Below, in pieces: positions 23,760 to 35,230 of a stretch of 64,000 nt of DNA. The translations under genes were made by a program, and so were the position numbers. The stretch lies in the NCBI GenBank assembly GCA_028641055.1, contig CM054062.1, positions 275,833,349 through 275,897,348 of the forward strand, read 5' to 3'. Below the pieces are notes generated by a model, which saw only the letters and a list, made by a program, of their open reading frames with translations, was not told the DNA's origin and searched no databases. The first letter of the stretch is position 1, and every line of letters starts with the position of its first letter. The stretch comes from Alopecurus myosuroides (lineage: Eukaryota > Streptophyta > Magnoliopsida > Poales > Poaceae).

Positions 23760-24245
23760 GGCTGAAGCTAAAGTAATTCCAGAGTAGAGAAAGTTGTGGT
23801 TGCAACTTGCAAACCTATGTTGGAGCGAATGGGTATACTGCTCATGGTCGGGTCCAATCTAGTCTTCAGCGAGGTGACTTTGTCCCTCGCGATCGAGACC
23901 TTCTTGTCACTTCTTCTACGGTTCCGGCCGGTTCGTTTCTTCTTGTTCCCGGCGGGACGGAGATGATGCATGCAAAAAGAAAAAAAATCGTTCTAGATGG
24001 ATGCCAATTAAGAAGCAGCGTCAATCTCCTGACACAGTGGGTTGTTCCCATCTGCAGAATCTAAGGCGCGAAGAACTGATAGCAACGTCGAAGTCACAGC
24101 TATTGTCATGGCAGGAAGAAGTAGGCGTAGATGATGAATATTTGGGCGCCTGAATGGATCAGGATAGCCCCACTCGAATCCATCCAAGTTCTGCATTTGG
24201 CATCACTGAGATGCTGGAATATTTCATAAGGACACGTGTACCAAC
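23760..24245. repeat. Duplicated block, copy A, part 3
   Basis: This matches 62179-62660. Landmarks are GAAGCTAAAGTAATTCC, GAGAAAGTTGTGGTTGCAAC, TTCTTCTTGTTCCCGG, TCTAGATGGATGCCAATTAA and GCCCCACTCGAATCCA. Similarity fades after ACACGTGTACCAACTG (24232-24247), which marks the right edge of the duplicated unit. Confidence 0.88.
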
Positions 24246-24696
24246 TGTTCATCTTTTTTCTATGAATGTTTTGTGATAATGTATTACAACTTCTAGGAAT
24301 TAAACATGAACAATCAATTTAGTCAAAGCATATATCAGAAGTGAGAGGTCTAATTTATGGTTTTTCTGTTAATTCCACAACCTGGTTTAAACTTGGCGAA
24401 GCGCTTGAACATGACTCGTGCTTTCTTGTGTTACGATATTTTATCAATCATCGAGCCACGCCAAGTTATTGACCTTGTAATGTTGTCATCACTTTTAAGT
24501 TTGTCCCTTCACGGGCAGTGTACTCTTGAAACCTCCCAATAAGTTGGTCATTTCTATAGTGGTTTCGTCCTAAAGCTGACTGATAATATGTTAGGTTTAG
24601 TGTTCCGCCAGAATTTGCCAAAAAAATGTGTATAATGTATGTAATAGTGTAGATTTGATAATCTGTACATTGAAGCGCCATTCTGCTTCAAATCGA
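24246..24696. other. Unannotated spacer
   Basis: This is AT-rich sequence with no recognisable coding region, terminal repeat or RNA gene. It lies between the end of the A block and the candidate Helitron end at 24697. Confidence 0.5.
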
Positions 24697-27600
24697 CTAG
24701 ATCCCCTGGCGCGGCTTGCCGCACGCTACCCGTCTTTGACAATGATATTCTATGGATAAAACGGTGTAGTAAGCATCATTGATATGACACGCAAATCAAC
24801 AATTAACATACATAGTAGCGACAATATAATTTTAGATCAAAGCAAAAAATGCTCTTCCACATATAAAGTTTACACACTTTACAACATATACAAATTATCA
24901 CAGTTATAGGTAAAAATCGTAGAGGGGTAAGTATACATCAACGGAGAAATACTACTGCCACCAAGTGGCAGGTAGGATAGGCAGATGGAGAGGACCAGCA
25001 TGACCGTCTATAGATAAAGATAGTCCTTAGAGCACGACCATTGATGTCATAGATGATCTTGTCACTGAGGAAACTCCATGTTAAGTGGTGGTGAGGGAGA
25101 GGGACATGTCATATGGATATTTGTCTAGTTTCTCCGGCATATCTGTGGATTCAAAGGTGAGTTGTTCAAGATGTGTGGTACCTCTGAATTTCACACATGC
25201 CAGAGTTGATGTTTTGAGCTGAGAGGATCCAACTGTACCACGTCATCTAAATACTAAGGAGGGCCACTGCCTATAGAACAAATAGTATCGTAGATTTTGG
25301 CTTGCAACCTGTTTGTAACACAGTCTAGATATCATAAAGGAAATGGATAACAGAAGAAACGTGATGCAGGTCATTAACAAAAAAGGTAACCTATCAGTAA
25401 AAAATCTGGTGTATCAGGTGATAATTGATGAAACAAAGGTATGAAAAGCCACTGGGCTAGCACAATGTGTTGTGATTTGACTACACACGGACATCTAGTA
25501 ACAATGTTGAAAATCAATAGCCAAGAACATATATTGACTAAAATAAACTACATAACAGTAAAGTAGAAAAAAAATAAGAAACTTGACATCTCGGCGATGA
25601 CAAAGAAAGACACGATATTTCTAAGACAATGCATTCATCGGACTGGGTTCTGGGCTGCCAAATGAGCATGACAGAAAATGGCAAGTATCACAAAACTTGA
25701 TTCTATAACACGCAAATGTTCAGATACATAGATCTTGTAACAATGCACTTCTCCATATAGTTATACAAAGTAAACATCACATAGAAAAGGTACAGATATG
25801 TGCCATTCCAACGTTAGGACTGACGGTGAGACCAAACAAAATTGTTTCTTGAGATGATTTGCCCCTATGATCTATACTATAGTGGTAGCCTATCTGGAAA
25901 AGATGTGTAACATGCTCAGAGAAGAAAGGAACGTTTAATAGGCTTTAGGAGCTTGAAGAGACAACATAAATAGTCTGGACAAAACATTGAGAAACAAAAT
26001 TATCTATTGCCATAGGCAAGGTTTTCTCTCTTCTGAAGTGCTTTTATGAGATGTTAAAAAATAATGAACATGGCACAATTAATTACATGAAAAAAGATGA
26101 CCAAACAGAAGAGTGTGGTGAAGCAATAGTTGTGGTGTAACAGAAATAATAATACATACAACTACTTTAGAATTGAACATAATCATTTGTAAACCAGCGA
26201 GATGATTTGTTTCATGGAACAACCAAAGAAAATACAAAATTATAAATTTTCCAAAATCTATAACTCATATAATAATGTAGTATGATTAGCTAGATAGAAA
26301 AGGCCCCACATGATCATTTAGGTGAAAAGAAAGACAACAAACTGTTGTTTGAGTTCTGCGTAGCCTAATTTCCAACACAACTCATGAAATGTGTCTTTGG
26401 CTAGCAACAAACCATTTCAAGGCAAAGAAAATTCTACATTATTTCATTATGCGGTCTGAACCATAAGTTGATTAAAACAATAACATGTTCAAGGAGACCC
26501 CTTTAGTTAAATAATTGAAGTTGACAACAGCAAACTCGGATAATGATACCAACAGATTAATGAAGATCCTTCTTTTACCTCTCAAAATTATAAGTAATTA
26601 ATATAGATTGGTAGAATCCATCAAACGTCAAGAACAAAAAATTATATTCACTGAGAACTTTAAGTTTATGACTTATAGATTTACCTAACCAACTGACTGA
26701 TAGCTAATTATTTTTGTTATACATGTAGCAATATTCATAGCTCTGAAAGACTCCTTACGAAAAAAAAAATCTCTTGCTATACCCCTGAAAAAGTAGAACA
26801 TTAAGACATTTAGGGATATCCGTAAACTGGAGGATGCAAACCTTCTAGAGAGTAGCAATCATGAATATCCAAAAATATTATGTGTGTACCTAAACTGACT
26901 TCCACATATCGTAATTTCATTAAGAGAAGAAGTTCTGTGCTAACAGGGTAAAAGATGATGAGATAACCGGAAGGTCGTAACTGAATATTTTCACATGAAA
27001 ATATAATCCAATTTGCGAATTTCAGGTGTGTCGTTTAAAATACATTGATGGATGCATCTTCAATGATCTGAAAATAAGATGCCATGCTCTGTTTAACACT
27101 AATTGTTCAACAATACATAAAATAGGAAAGCACATATTATTTTGAAGTTGCAATTAAATGTAAGTAAATAGATGATGTTGGTCTGACTTAACCTGAGCAA
27201 TTGAGGTATAGCCCTGGAACCTCAGGCTCATGAAAACGACGAAATTCAAGCAACACACCAGACATGGAATATCCAGCAATACTTTAGTTATTCCCTGTAA
27301 GATAAAGATATAATGAAAGAAATGACTAACTGGGCAACTTTTAATAAGATACAAATGAAGAATAGTTTCGGTGATAAAATAAAGCACACAAGTACAATCA
27401 TTGTTCTCATCTTACGGTGCACGATAGAAGTAGGAAGACAATGACCTATAGCTGGCCATAAAAACAAAAGAAATTGGGAAGTCCAGTGCTTACGTTAGTT
27501 GAGCGATACTTTATCTTTCACCAACCAAAAGACCCACAAAGTATAAAACTTAATATGAGAACAGACATATGCATGATAACATTTTAATCGCCCATATATT

Positions 27601-30212
27601 TGATCTGCTCAGCGGGATGTTCTTGTCCTGCTAAAAAAATCAGTTCATCTCCAATACAAACATGTGTATCATATGAGAATACCTCATTTTCTGAACATGT
27701 TGCAAACAACAAGACCATCAAGTAAAGTTACTATCGTTGAGAAGGGCTGAATTTCAGAAAAAACAAAATTATTGTGTAAACAAACATGGATTATTCTTCC
27801 CACGTAAGATTTTTGTTAAGCACCTTGTAGGCATAGACAAAAAACTATAAACAAATATGGGGGTATGTGGGGATTAGAGGAGAGAGAGAAAAGCGAGAAA
27901 AATAAACAGGATCAGCCTATAGGTGTACTTTTGGATGCTGAGGACGGCGGCGGTAGCGCCATAGCTGGTGACCAGATCATTTACGTTTTCAATAGCCAGC
28001 AAGAAATACCAACCAGATGAGGATTGTACACATAATAATATTTTTTGTATGTGATCTTGCACAAAGCTGCTATGAACTCCAAGTACAATAATGCATATGT
28101 TGTTACACATGTTCTATGTGCTAGCGAAGTTACATCACAATTTATATATTTACATAACATTGACATGTGTTAATTTATTTGCAGCTTTTAGCACACGATA
28201 ATGCATATTTAACATATCAGTTAGCTTACATCTGCAGACAAACTAAATCCTGAACCAGCAAGTCCTATTACTCCAGATATATAACCTATTATACACTATA
28301 ACATAGCCATGCGTCCAAAGTTTTCTGAAGGCTGGGTAATCTGGACTGATTCATGGAGACTAAATGGACATACCTTTCTGAAATCATATCCACTATTTTG
28401 CAGGGCATAAAACGCACCTCTCGCGTAGCATTCCCGGTTAATGTTTCCTAGGTTATCAATAGGCTCTTGCAAGTACCAACTCTATTAGAAGTGATGAAGC
28501 ATGCAAGTAGTGACTTTACCTCACTCACATTGAAGATTTTAATAGAGCAAATAATAAATCAATAGTCACTTAGCAATGTTGGCAGTTTATATAGATCACA
28601 ACAAAAGCCAAGGTGTTGATTCCCTAATTTTCGTGTGACATATCATGCAGTTAGCTCCATAATTTTCGGAAAAAGGTTGCAAAAATATCCAACTCAATAG
28701 TTAATAAATCTCTATCATGGTTACGATAGGGTATGCCACATATAACTCTAAATTACAATATGACATGACCAATTTTCTATAAATTTGTACACATAGCCTA
28801 GAATAAAATGATACTTACCATCAGGTATGATATATGAGGAGGGAAAAGTCGTATGCCAAAACAGCCGAATCTTAGGGTCTGGACAAATGCGCCGGAGGCA
28901 CACATCCTGTGCTAGGCACACTATTAAGTAGGAAGACAGCAACTGCACCTGGACACCAGAAGAAAGAAATCGCTGCTTAAGTTAGTTGTGCAGACAAATC
29001 ATTGTTGGTTCTTTATTTTTGGTCAAACAAAAATACCAAAAGGTATAAAAACATATGAGAACAGCCATGTGCATGATAATATTTTAAGCATTCATATATA
29101 GTGTCTAATGGCAGGTTCCACGACAAACATGATTAGATTAATTCATCTCCAATCCAAATATGTTGATTACATAAGCAGCCCCATATTTCTGAATCAATAA
29201 ATTGAGATGCAAAAGATAAGTGGTCAAATGTAAACATGTGCATCACACATGCTGACCCCGTACTTCTGAACCGATTGCAAACTGCCACTGCCATCTCAAG
29301 TTGTTATTGTTGACTGGGGCACAATTTCGGAATAATTACAAAATCATTGAGGAGACAATAGTGCAAAAAGATATGACATAAATTAATCTTACCCTGCACG
29401 TTTGTTGGTCGAACACCTTCTAGGCATAGATAAAAGAGTAGAATCTGCACAAACATAGATGATAATTTGTGGGGATTAAATAGAATGAGAGAGAGGAGGG
29501 GATTAAATGGAATGAGAGGGAGAGAGGAGGAAGATCATGAGGAAGGGAGACAAATTACCCTTACTCCCTGTGGAGCAGCAACGACACAAGTGGCTGCTCA
29601 CAAACGTCCAGAGCTTCTACCATTGATTCCTATGCAGGCTGCGCACATGAAATCAATCAGAAACCCATGGAAAATTGCGGCAAAACTGTTGAATCGGAAA
29701 AGGAAAATCTCACAGCATCACCTTCTTCCAGTGCAACGGCGGTCGTGCTTCTCCGGTTGAGCAACTCGAGCTTGTCGTCGGGGAGGACATGGCGAAGGTG
29801 AAACGGTGGCGACTCAGCTCAGCCCGAGCGCCCTATCCGTCTCTGTTCCTGAGGAACGCTCGCACATCTCCATTTCAAGGGCAGCTTTGCTGAGAGAGGC
29901 AGAGCCCAGCCCGGCCGTCGCACCCGACGAAGAGAGTCGAAGGTGGAGAAGGCGGGGCTCATGAGGGGAGCGGAGACGGGATGGTCGGATGGAGGAGGCG
30001 CGCGGGTGTGAGAATGCGCGGGAAGACGAAGCAAGGCGGCGGCTGGGGTGGGGATGTGGGGAGCTCTCGCCCGGGTTAGGGTTTCTACCGTGGGGGCTGG
30101 TTTTATGTCACACGGTGAAAACAACAAACGGACCAGATGGTCTCCATCCGACGGCCGAAATGTCCTGAGCTATGAGGAAGCCCCTTGAGGTCTCAAGGTT
30201 TACCTCTTTAGA
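24697..30212 (-). mobile_element. Candidate Helitron on the minus strand (5516 bp)
   Basis: On the minus strand the left boundary reads GTGCGGCAAGCCGCGCC, a strong hairpin with stem GCGGC/GCCGC, then AGGGGATCTAG followed by T, as expected for a Helitron 3' end. The right boundary reads A then TCTAAAGAGGTAAACC, a possible 5' TC end. The interior is AT-rich with islands that look like exons of a minus-strand gene: a GC-rich 5' region at 29760-30110 and a candidate exon at 28821-28948. No Rep/helicase coding sequence was recognised. The 5' end is chosen mainly because it fits A|TC, so it is uncertain. Confidence 0.4.
28821..28948 (-). other. Candidate internal exon of an unrecognised gene
   Basis: On the minus strand an AG acceptor (TTCTTCTGGTGTCCAG) leads into an open segment including QDVCLRRICPDPKIRLFW and FPSSYIIPDG, followed directly by the donor GTAAGTATC. 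The phase and flanking splice signals look like an exon, but the product is not recognised. Another weaker candidate lies at about 27190-27300 on the same strand (SGVLLEFRRFHEPEVPG). The 5' GC-rich region at 29760-30110, with AAACCCTAACCCGG near 30080, would be a plausible first exon. The whole may be a gene carried by the Helitron or a non-coding transcript. Confidence 0.25.
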
Positions 30213-30990
30213 TAGCATTACCATGCACTCAGTCATTTTTGTTTGGATATATGCATGGTTCTCTTGTTTGAATAGGTCATATGTCATATAAGTGTTGAAA
30301 AAATTGCTACCATCATTCCCTTCCTTTTGCTACCATCAGCCTGTCTAGTTATTGTGGTCTGACTTGATTAGTAGTATGAACACACGACCATACCACTTTG
30401 TATATGTATATGCATATGTAAATGTATATGTATATGCATATGTAAATGTATATGTATATGTATTTTATATATGTATATGCATATGTGTGTATATGTATAT
30501 GCATATGTATGTATATGTATGTATATAGCTAAATTAACAGATGCTCCATGGTGCCCATGCTCCCATATAAAATATTGTTTAACTTGTACAGGTGTACATT
30601 ATGGATATCTTGAATACCTAGAATTTGGATTTATATGACGTATGCACCCTGGGTGCAGAGAACTTATTTTGCACCCACAATTTTATTTTATATTGCTAAC
30701 TCAAAAATATTATATTACGTATGTAAATATTTACGTTCATGTTGATCCATAATAAAAGAATCGGCGTAAAAAGTTAAATAATATGGTTCATAGTAACATA
30801 AAAATCATAAAAATAGCATAAATATACCTATTTTTGTTATATTTTTGTAGCGTCACGTAAATAAAAAGTTTACGACATGGATGTATTTTATTACGTTCTA
30901 CTTGACATAAGGAATGCAACAAAACTTACGTGACGTAAAAATCATGTACGATTCAAAAAATACAAGGTGGGTGTATAATAACTATTCCGC
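30213..30990. repeat. AT-rich spacer with a (TATATG)n-like microsatellite
   Basis: The microsatellite spans about 30394-30530, a mixture of TATATG, TGTATATG and TGCATATG units. The remainder is AT-rich non-coding sequence. A reverse-complement counterpart (CATATACATATACATATA) lies at about 31112-31182. I see no gene. Confidence 0.7.
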
Positions 30991-30993
30991 ACC

Positions 30994-31104
30994 CTCAACC
31001 CCAGGATGTGATGAGTCGACATCGAGATGCCAAACGACTCCGTCGATAAGAGCTCTTGGGAGTCATCAGCCTGTTATCCCCGGCGTACCTTTGATCCGTT
31101 GAGC
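30994..31104 (-). rRNA. Organellar large-subunit rRNA fragment (nuclear insertion, probably mitochondrial 26S)
   Basis: The minus strand reads GGGGATAACAGGCTGATGAC, then CTCCCAAGAGCTCTTATCGA and CGGAGTCGTTTGGCA, which is the peptidyl-transferase centre region of bacterial-type 23S rRNA. The ATGACTCCCAAGAGCTCTTAT version fits plant mitochondrial 26S rRNA better than plastid 23S, from memory. Differences from the conserved sequence, such as GATGCG to GATGTG and GAGCCG to GAGTCG on the plus strand, are mostly C to T or G to A. Only about 110 bp is present, so it is a non-functional NUMT. Confidence 0.75.
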
Positions 31105-31259
31105 GGGTGTCAAATAGCGCTACCCCATATACATATACATATACATATATACACACACATACATATACATGCATACATATACAGATTGGAGGAAAATAAT
31201 GCGATGGTCATTTTTCCAAGAGCATGTATATCCAATATTCCAGTGCATTTCAAATACTA

Positions 31260-31357
31260 GTCCCTCCGATCCGATAAATATGTCGCCGGAAACGACCTAC
31301 CTAGCTACGTTCAACTAACTAGTAAACCTCCCGTCAGTTATGTAGGATCAGAGAGAG
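31260..31357. mobile_element. Stowaway-like MITE (98 bp)
   Basis: The termini are GTCCCTCCGATCC and GGATCAGAGAGAG, an imperfect inverted repeat of the Stowaway CTCCCTCCG type. Both are flanked by TA (31258-31259 and 31358-31359), the Tc1/mariner target duplication. Confidence 0.55.
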
Positions 31358-31477
31358 TAGTAGAGTTGACATTCTTTTCGTTGCCCCCGGGAAAATGTGA
31401 GCACGAGTACATGATTTTTTCTTTGAGAAACAAGCATCCACGTAAGTTGCGTAAATCAAACATGCATCTACGGTAAA

Positions 31478-31772
31478 TGTCAGCGACCACGACCCAGGGT
31501 CCTCCCCACACGGAGCAACCGCACCAAGGAGTGGGACCAGGCCATGACGGAGGACAGCTGTCCCCGCCCGATTGGCTGGCCCTGAATGGGTGACAACCTG
31601 AGCGCACGGAACGCCTATAAGAGCTACCTATCTACCGCGTTTAGAGATTGGCTTGTAACGTGTAAGGAACGACAGTGCCGTGTGTGGGTGTGGCTCGAGG
31701 AGCCTGAACCAATTCGAATCTGTGATCTGTTAATCGAGAGAGGAGAGGAGCCAAATTCGATCGCCCCTTACA
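31478..31772 (+). repeat. 5' LTR of the Reina-like element
   Basis: 295 bp, TG...CA termini. It includes GCCTATAAGAGC (a possible TATA region near 31614) and GCTTGTAACGTGTAAGG. It is about 96% identical by eye to the 3' LTR. Confidence 0.93.
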
Positions 31773-31774
31773 TC

Positions 31775-31786
31775 TGGTATCAGAGC
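31775..31786 (+). promoter_or_regulatory. Primer-binding site TGGTATCAGAGC (initiator Met-tRNA)
   Basis: TGGTATCAGAGC begins two bases after the 5' LTR and is complementary to the 3' end of plant initiator methionine tRNA, the usual minus-strand primer for such elements. Confidence 0.9.
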
Positions 31787-31799
31787 GCAAGCTCGATCA

Positions 31800-33080
31800 A
31801 TGGAGGCAGATCTGGAGATTCCCACCCACCCACACCACACCCGCCACGCCGTCCGCCGCCGGGAGGAAGCCGTGGAGAAGCTGACGCTGGAAGCCCGCGC
31901 CATATACGATCTCCTCAAGGCCGATACGCGGGAGGCGTACGAGAGCCGCTTCATCACCCACAAGAAGGAGATCCTCGACGCCGTGCGCAACTACGTCGAC
32001 GACACCGCCAAGCAGTTCAAGGAGATCAACGCCAACCTCGGTGCTGTGCAGAGTGGGGTCGGTGCCGACATCGCCGAGGTCCAGGCCTACCTCGAGGCCG
32101 AACTGGATTCCGTCAAGGCCACGCTGAGCGCGGAGATCTCGCACCTCGCGAGCGCCGTTGACCGCGCCATCCGGGCGATTCCGAGCGCTGCGGCGGAAGG
32201 GTCGAAGGACGTGCTGGTCGGACCCGATGGGCACCGCGCTGCAACTGAAACCCGGGGGACGGCGTGCTCTACGGGCACGTCCACCCCGGACACCGGTACG
32301 AATCGCGCCCAATTTTTTTCCACTACTTCGAATTCAGAGGCTACGGGTTCAGTTACTGATGCTTCTGCGCCTCGTGTCGAGCTACCGCAATTCGAGGGGG
32401 CGAATCCTCAACTGTGGCAGTGCCGCGCGGAGGAGTATTTCCAGTGCTGGGGGACACCAAGAGCACACTGGTTATCATACGCATCATCTCAGTTCACTGG
32501 AGCAGCAACGACATGGCTGGAAGCATATCTGACGAAGGTGCCGGTTCCAGAGTGGTTGGCGTTCGTGCAAGCAGTTCAGTCGAGGTTCATGCGCAATCAG
32601 CATCAGGTTCTGCTGCGTCGATTGTTCAAAATCTCTCAGACTGGCTCCGTGGAGGATTACGTGAAGAGATTCTCTGATTTGATGGATCAGTTAGCGGCGT
32701 ATGAGGATCACAGTGACCCCCTGCATAATCTGACTCGATTTCTCGATGGACTAAAGCCGACAGTACGCGTGCTCGTCGCAATTCAGCAACCCACTGATCT
32801 TGACGCTGCCTATACGATGGCCTTGTTGTATGAGGAACTTGGCGAAAGGAGCAATTGCCTCAACGCTCCTGTGGTGCCTAGTCCGGTGTCACGCAGGTCG
32901 ACCCCGATGCCCTTACCACCACCACCGCCGGCTCGATGGGTGTCCAAGTCTGTTGAGGAGAAGCGGTTGATGGAAGGCAGCAAACCACCACCTGATGATC
33001 GATGGTCCAGCCTCAAAGCTTACCGTCGTGCCAAGGGCCTTTGTTTTGTCTGTGGCGAAAAGTATAGCCGGGAGCATTAG
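31800..33080 (+). pseudogene. Reina-like gag
   Basis: The gag frame opens 28 bp after the LTR (MEADLEIPTHPHH). Residues 1-130 are rich in charged helices. The retrotransposon gag domain covers about 190-330, with RVELPQFEGANPQLW, YASSQFTGAATTWLEAY, FVQAVQSRF and GSVEDYVKRFSDLMDQL. The zinc knuckle begins CFVCGEKYSREH and is interrupted at residue 427 by a TAG (33078-33080), where this family has Gln before the last Cys. The downstream sequence continues in the same frame, so gag-pol was one polyprotein. Gag forms the particle and binds RNA. Confidence 0.9.
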
Positions 33081-33704
33081 TGTAAAAACTCGATACAGTT
33101 GCACGTTGTGCAGGAGATGCTGGAGTGTATGCAGCAGACGGATTCAGACAGTGAGCAGTCACCTAGGGGAGATGCGCAGGATACAGAGCTCAACTTGATG
33201 ACACTTTCGGCAGCGGCTCTGCAGACCGGTGTCGCAGCACCTCGCACTATGCAACTCGAAGTGCAGGTGTAGGGTAAGCAGCTGATGTTTCTGGTGAACT
33301 CGGGTAGTTCAGCCTGTTTCTTGGATGAGAAGTGCGCAGCTGGATTGATCGGTGTTGACCGCGTACCTGCCAATGTAAATGTGAGAGTCGCTGGGGGAGC
33401 CGTACTGCCCTGTTCTGATCGCATTCCTGAGCTGCAATGGACGACCCAGGGCTGTCAGTTCGCTGATTCCTTCAGAGTTTTAGCGCTACAGTCGTATGAT
33501 GGTATCTTGGGCCTCGACTGGCTCGCAAAGCATAGTCCGATGCTCACCCATTGGGCCCAGAATTGGGTCGCAATCGACGTCGAGGGCAAGCTCACGGTTC
33601 TCCACGGAGCGGGTTCTCAGGAGGCTACACATGCAGCACTGGAGCTTCAGCTAGTCCACGAGCAAGTAACGCAGGCCGAGAATTCAGTGAGCCCAGGGGT
33701 TTAG
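33081..33704 (+). pseudogene. Reina-like protease segment, active-site Asp changed to Asn
   Basis: This is in frame with gag. A second TAG lies at 33270-33272 and a third at 33702-33704. The aspartic protease flap and active-site region read MFLVNSGSSACFLDEKCA, where the family has D-S-G, so the catalytic aspartate is Asn. The C-terminal part DGILGLDWLAKHSP matches the conserved ILG(M/L)DWL strand. Retroviral-type aspartic proteases need this Asp, so the copy would be inactive even without the stops. Confidence 0.85.
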
Positions 33705-35230
33705 GCAATCCTGGACCAGTTTGATTCCTTGTTCGAAGAACCAACCGGGCTCCTGCCTCGCCGCCAGTATGACCACCAAATTCCTCTCCTCCCTGGAGCA
33801 CGACCAGTGTCCATTCGTCCATATCGAGTTGCTCCTGAGTTGAAGTCTGAAATTGAGTGGCAAATTGATGAATTGCTTCGCCAAGGTGTTATCACCCATA
33901 GCAACAGCCCGTATTCCTCGCCAATTTTGCTTGTCGGGAAGGATGATCGATCCTGGAGATTGGTGGTCGACTACAGGCACCTGAACGCATTGACTGTCAA
34001 GGGCAAGTACCCACTACCGGTAATTGATGAACTGCTTGATGAACTGGCTAGATCTCGCTGGTTCTCCAAACTGGATTTACGCGCTAGCTACCACCAGATT
34101 CGTCTCGCGCCAGGGGAAGAATACAAGACCGCATTTCAGTCGCACAATGGATATTACGAATTCAAGGTAATGGACTTCGGGTTGAGTGGCGCACCGGCCA
34201 TATTCCAATTCGCAATGAACGCGGCTCTGGCCCCAGTCCTGCGCAAGTTCGCGCTCGTCTTCTTCGATGATATCCTCATCTACAACGCGACCTTCGAGGA
34301 ACATTTGGTGCATCTTCGGTCAGTCCTTGACATCTTGAGCAAAGAGCAATGGAGAGTCAAACGTTCCAAGTGTGCCTTCGCGCAACAGGAAATTGCGTAT
34401 CTCGGACATGTGATCTCTGCGGCAGGTGTGTCTACTGATGGCTCCAAGATCGAAACTGTCAAAAATTGGCCCCAGCCGGTGAATGTGAAGGAGCTGCGGG
34501 GTTTCTTGGGCCTGAGTGGCTATTACAGGAAGTTCATTCGCCAGTATGCAGTAATCAGCAGTCCCTTGACAGCATTACTCAAGAAAGGGGCCCTGTTCGT
34601 GTGGACTGTCGAAACTGAATTAGCCTTCCAGACTCTGAAGAATGCGCTTGTCACCGCTCCAGTTCTCGCTCTGCCCGACTTCCACCAGCAATTCGTGGTC
34701 GAGACGGATGTGTGTGACGTGGGAATAGGTGCCATTCTTTCCCAGAATGGGCATCCGATCGCCTTCGCTAGCCGTGCACTGGGACCTCGCAACCAAGGCC
34801 TCTCAGTATATGAGAAGGAGTACCTTGCTATCCTATTGGGAGTCGAACAGTGGCGTTCATACTTGCAGCTGGGGAAATTCCTTATTCGCACCGATCACCA
34901 GAGCCTTACGCATCTGACGGATCAGCGTCTCCACACTGATTGGCAGCGCAAGGCCTTAACGAAGATGATGGGCTTGCAGTTCAAAGTGGTTTACAAGAAA
35001 GGGATCAATAATGGGGGTGTCGATGCTCTGTCTCGCAAGCCAGTGGAATCATCGCAAGTTTTTGCCATCTCAACAGTGAAGCCGGCATGGTTGGATGCTG
35101 TGGAGGCTAGTTATACCAAGGACTCATTTTCTCAAGGGGTTTTGCAGAAGTTGTTGTTGGATCAGGCATCTGTGCCACATTTCACACTCCGCTCGGGATT
35201 GTTGCGTTATGACAAGGATTGGTTCTGCGC
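33705..35230 (+). pseudogene. Reina-like reverse transcriptase and RNase H
   Basis: This is in frame with gag after the TAG at 33702. RT landmarks are YRVAPELKSEIEWQIDELL, GVITHSNSPYSSPILLV, WRLVVDYRHLNALT, FSKLDLRASYHQIRL and the polymerase box FFDDIL (YxDD family). RNase H/RT-connection landmarks are LRGFLGLSGYYRKFI, VVETDVCDVGIGAILSQ, SVYEKEYLAIL, IRTDHQSL and GVDALSRKP. The domains look intact. A one-base shift at about 35225-35235 moves the frame before the integrase HHCC region. Confidence 0.92.

Noticed and set aside
30994..31104. Functional 23S/26S rRNA gene
   Set aside because: Only about 110 bp of the gene is present, with substitutions in normally invariant positions.
31586..32161. 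191-codon frame overlapping the Reina-like LTR and gag start
   Set aside because: It crosses the LTR/PBS boundary in a different frame from the recognisable gag sequence starting at 31800.
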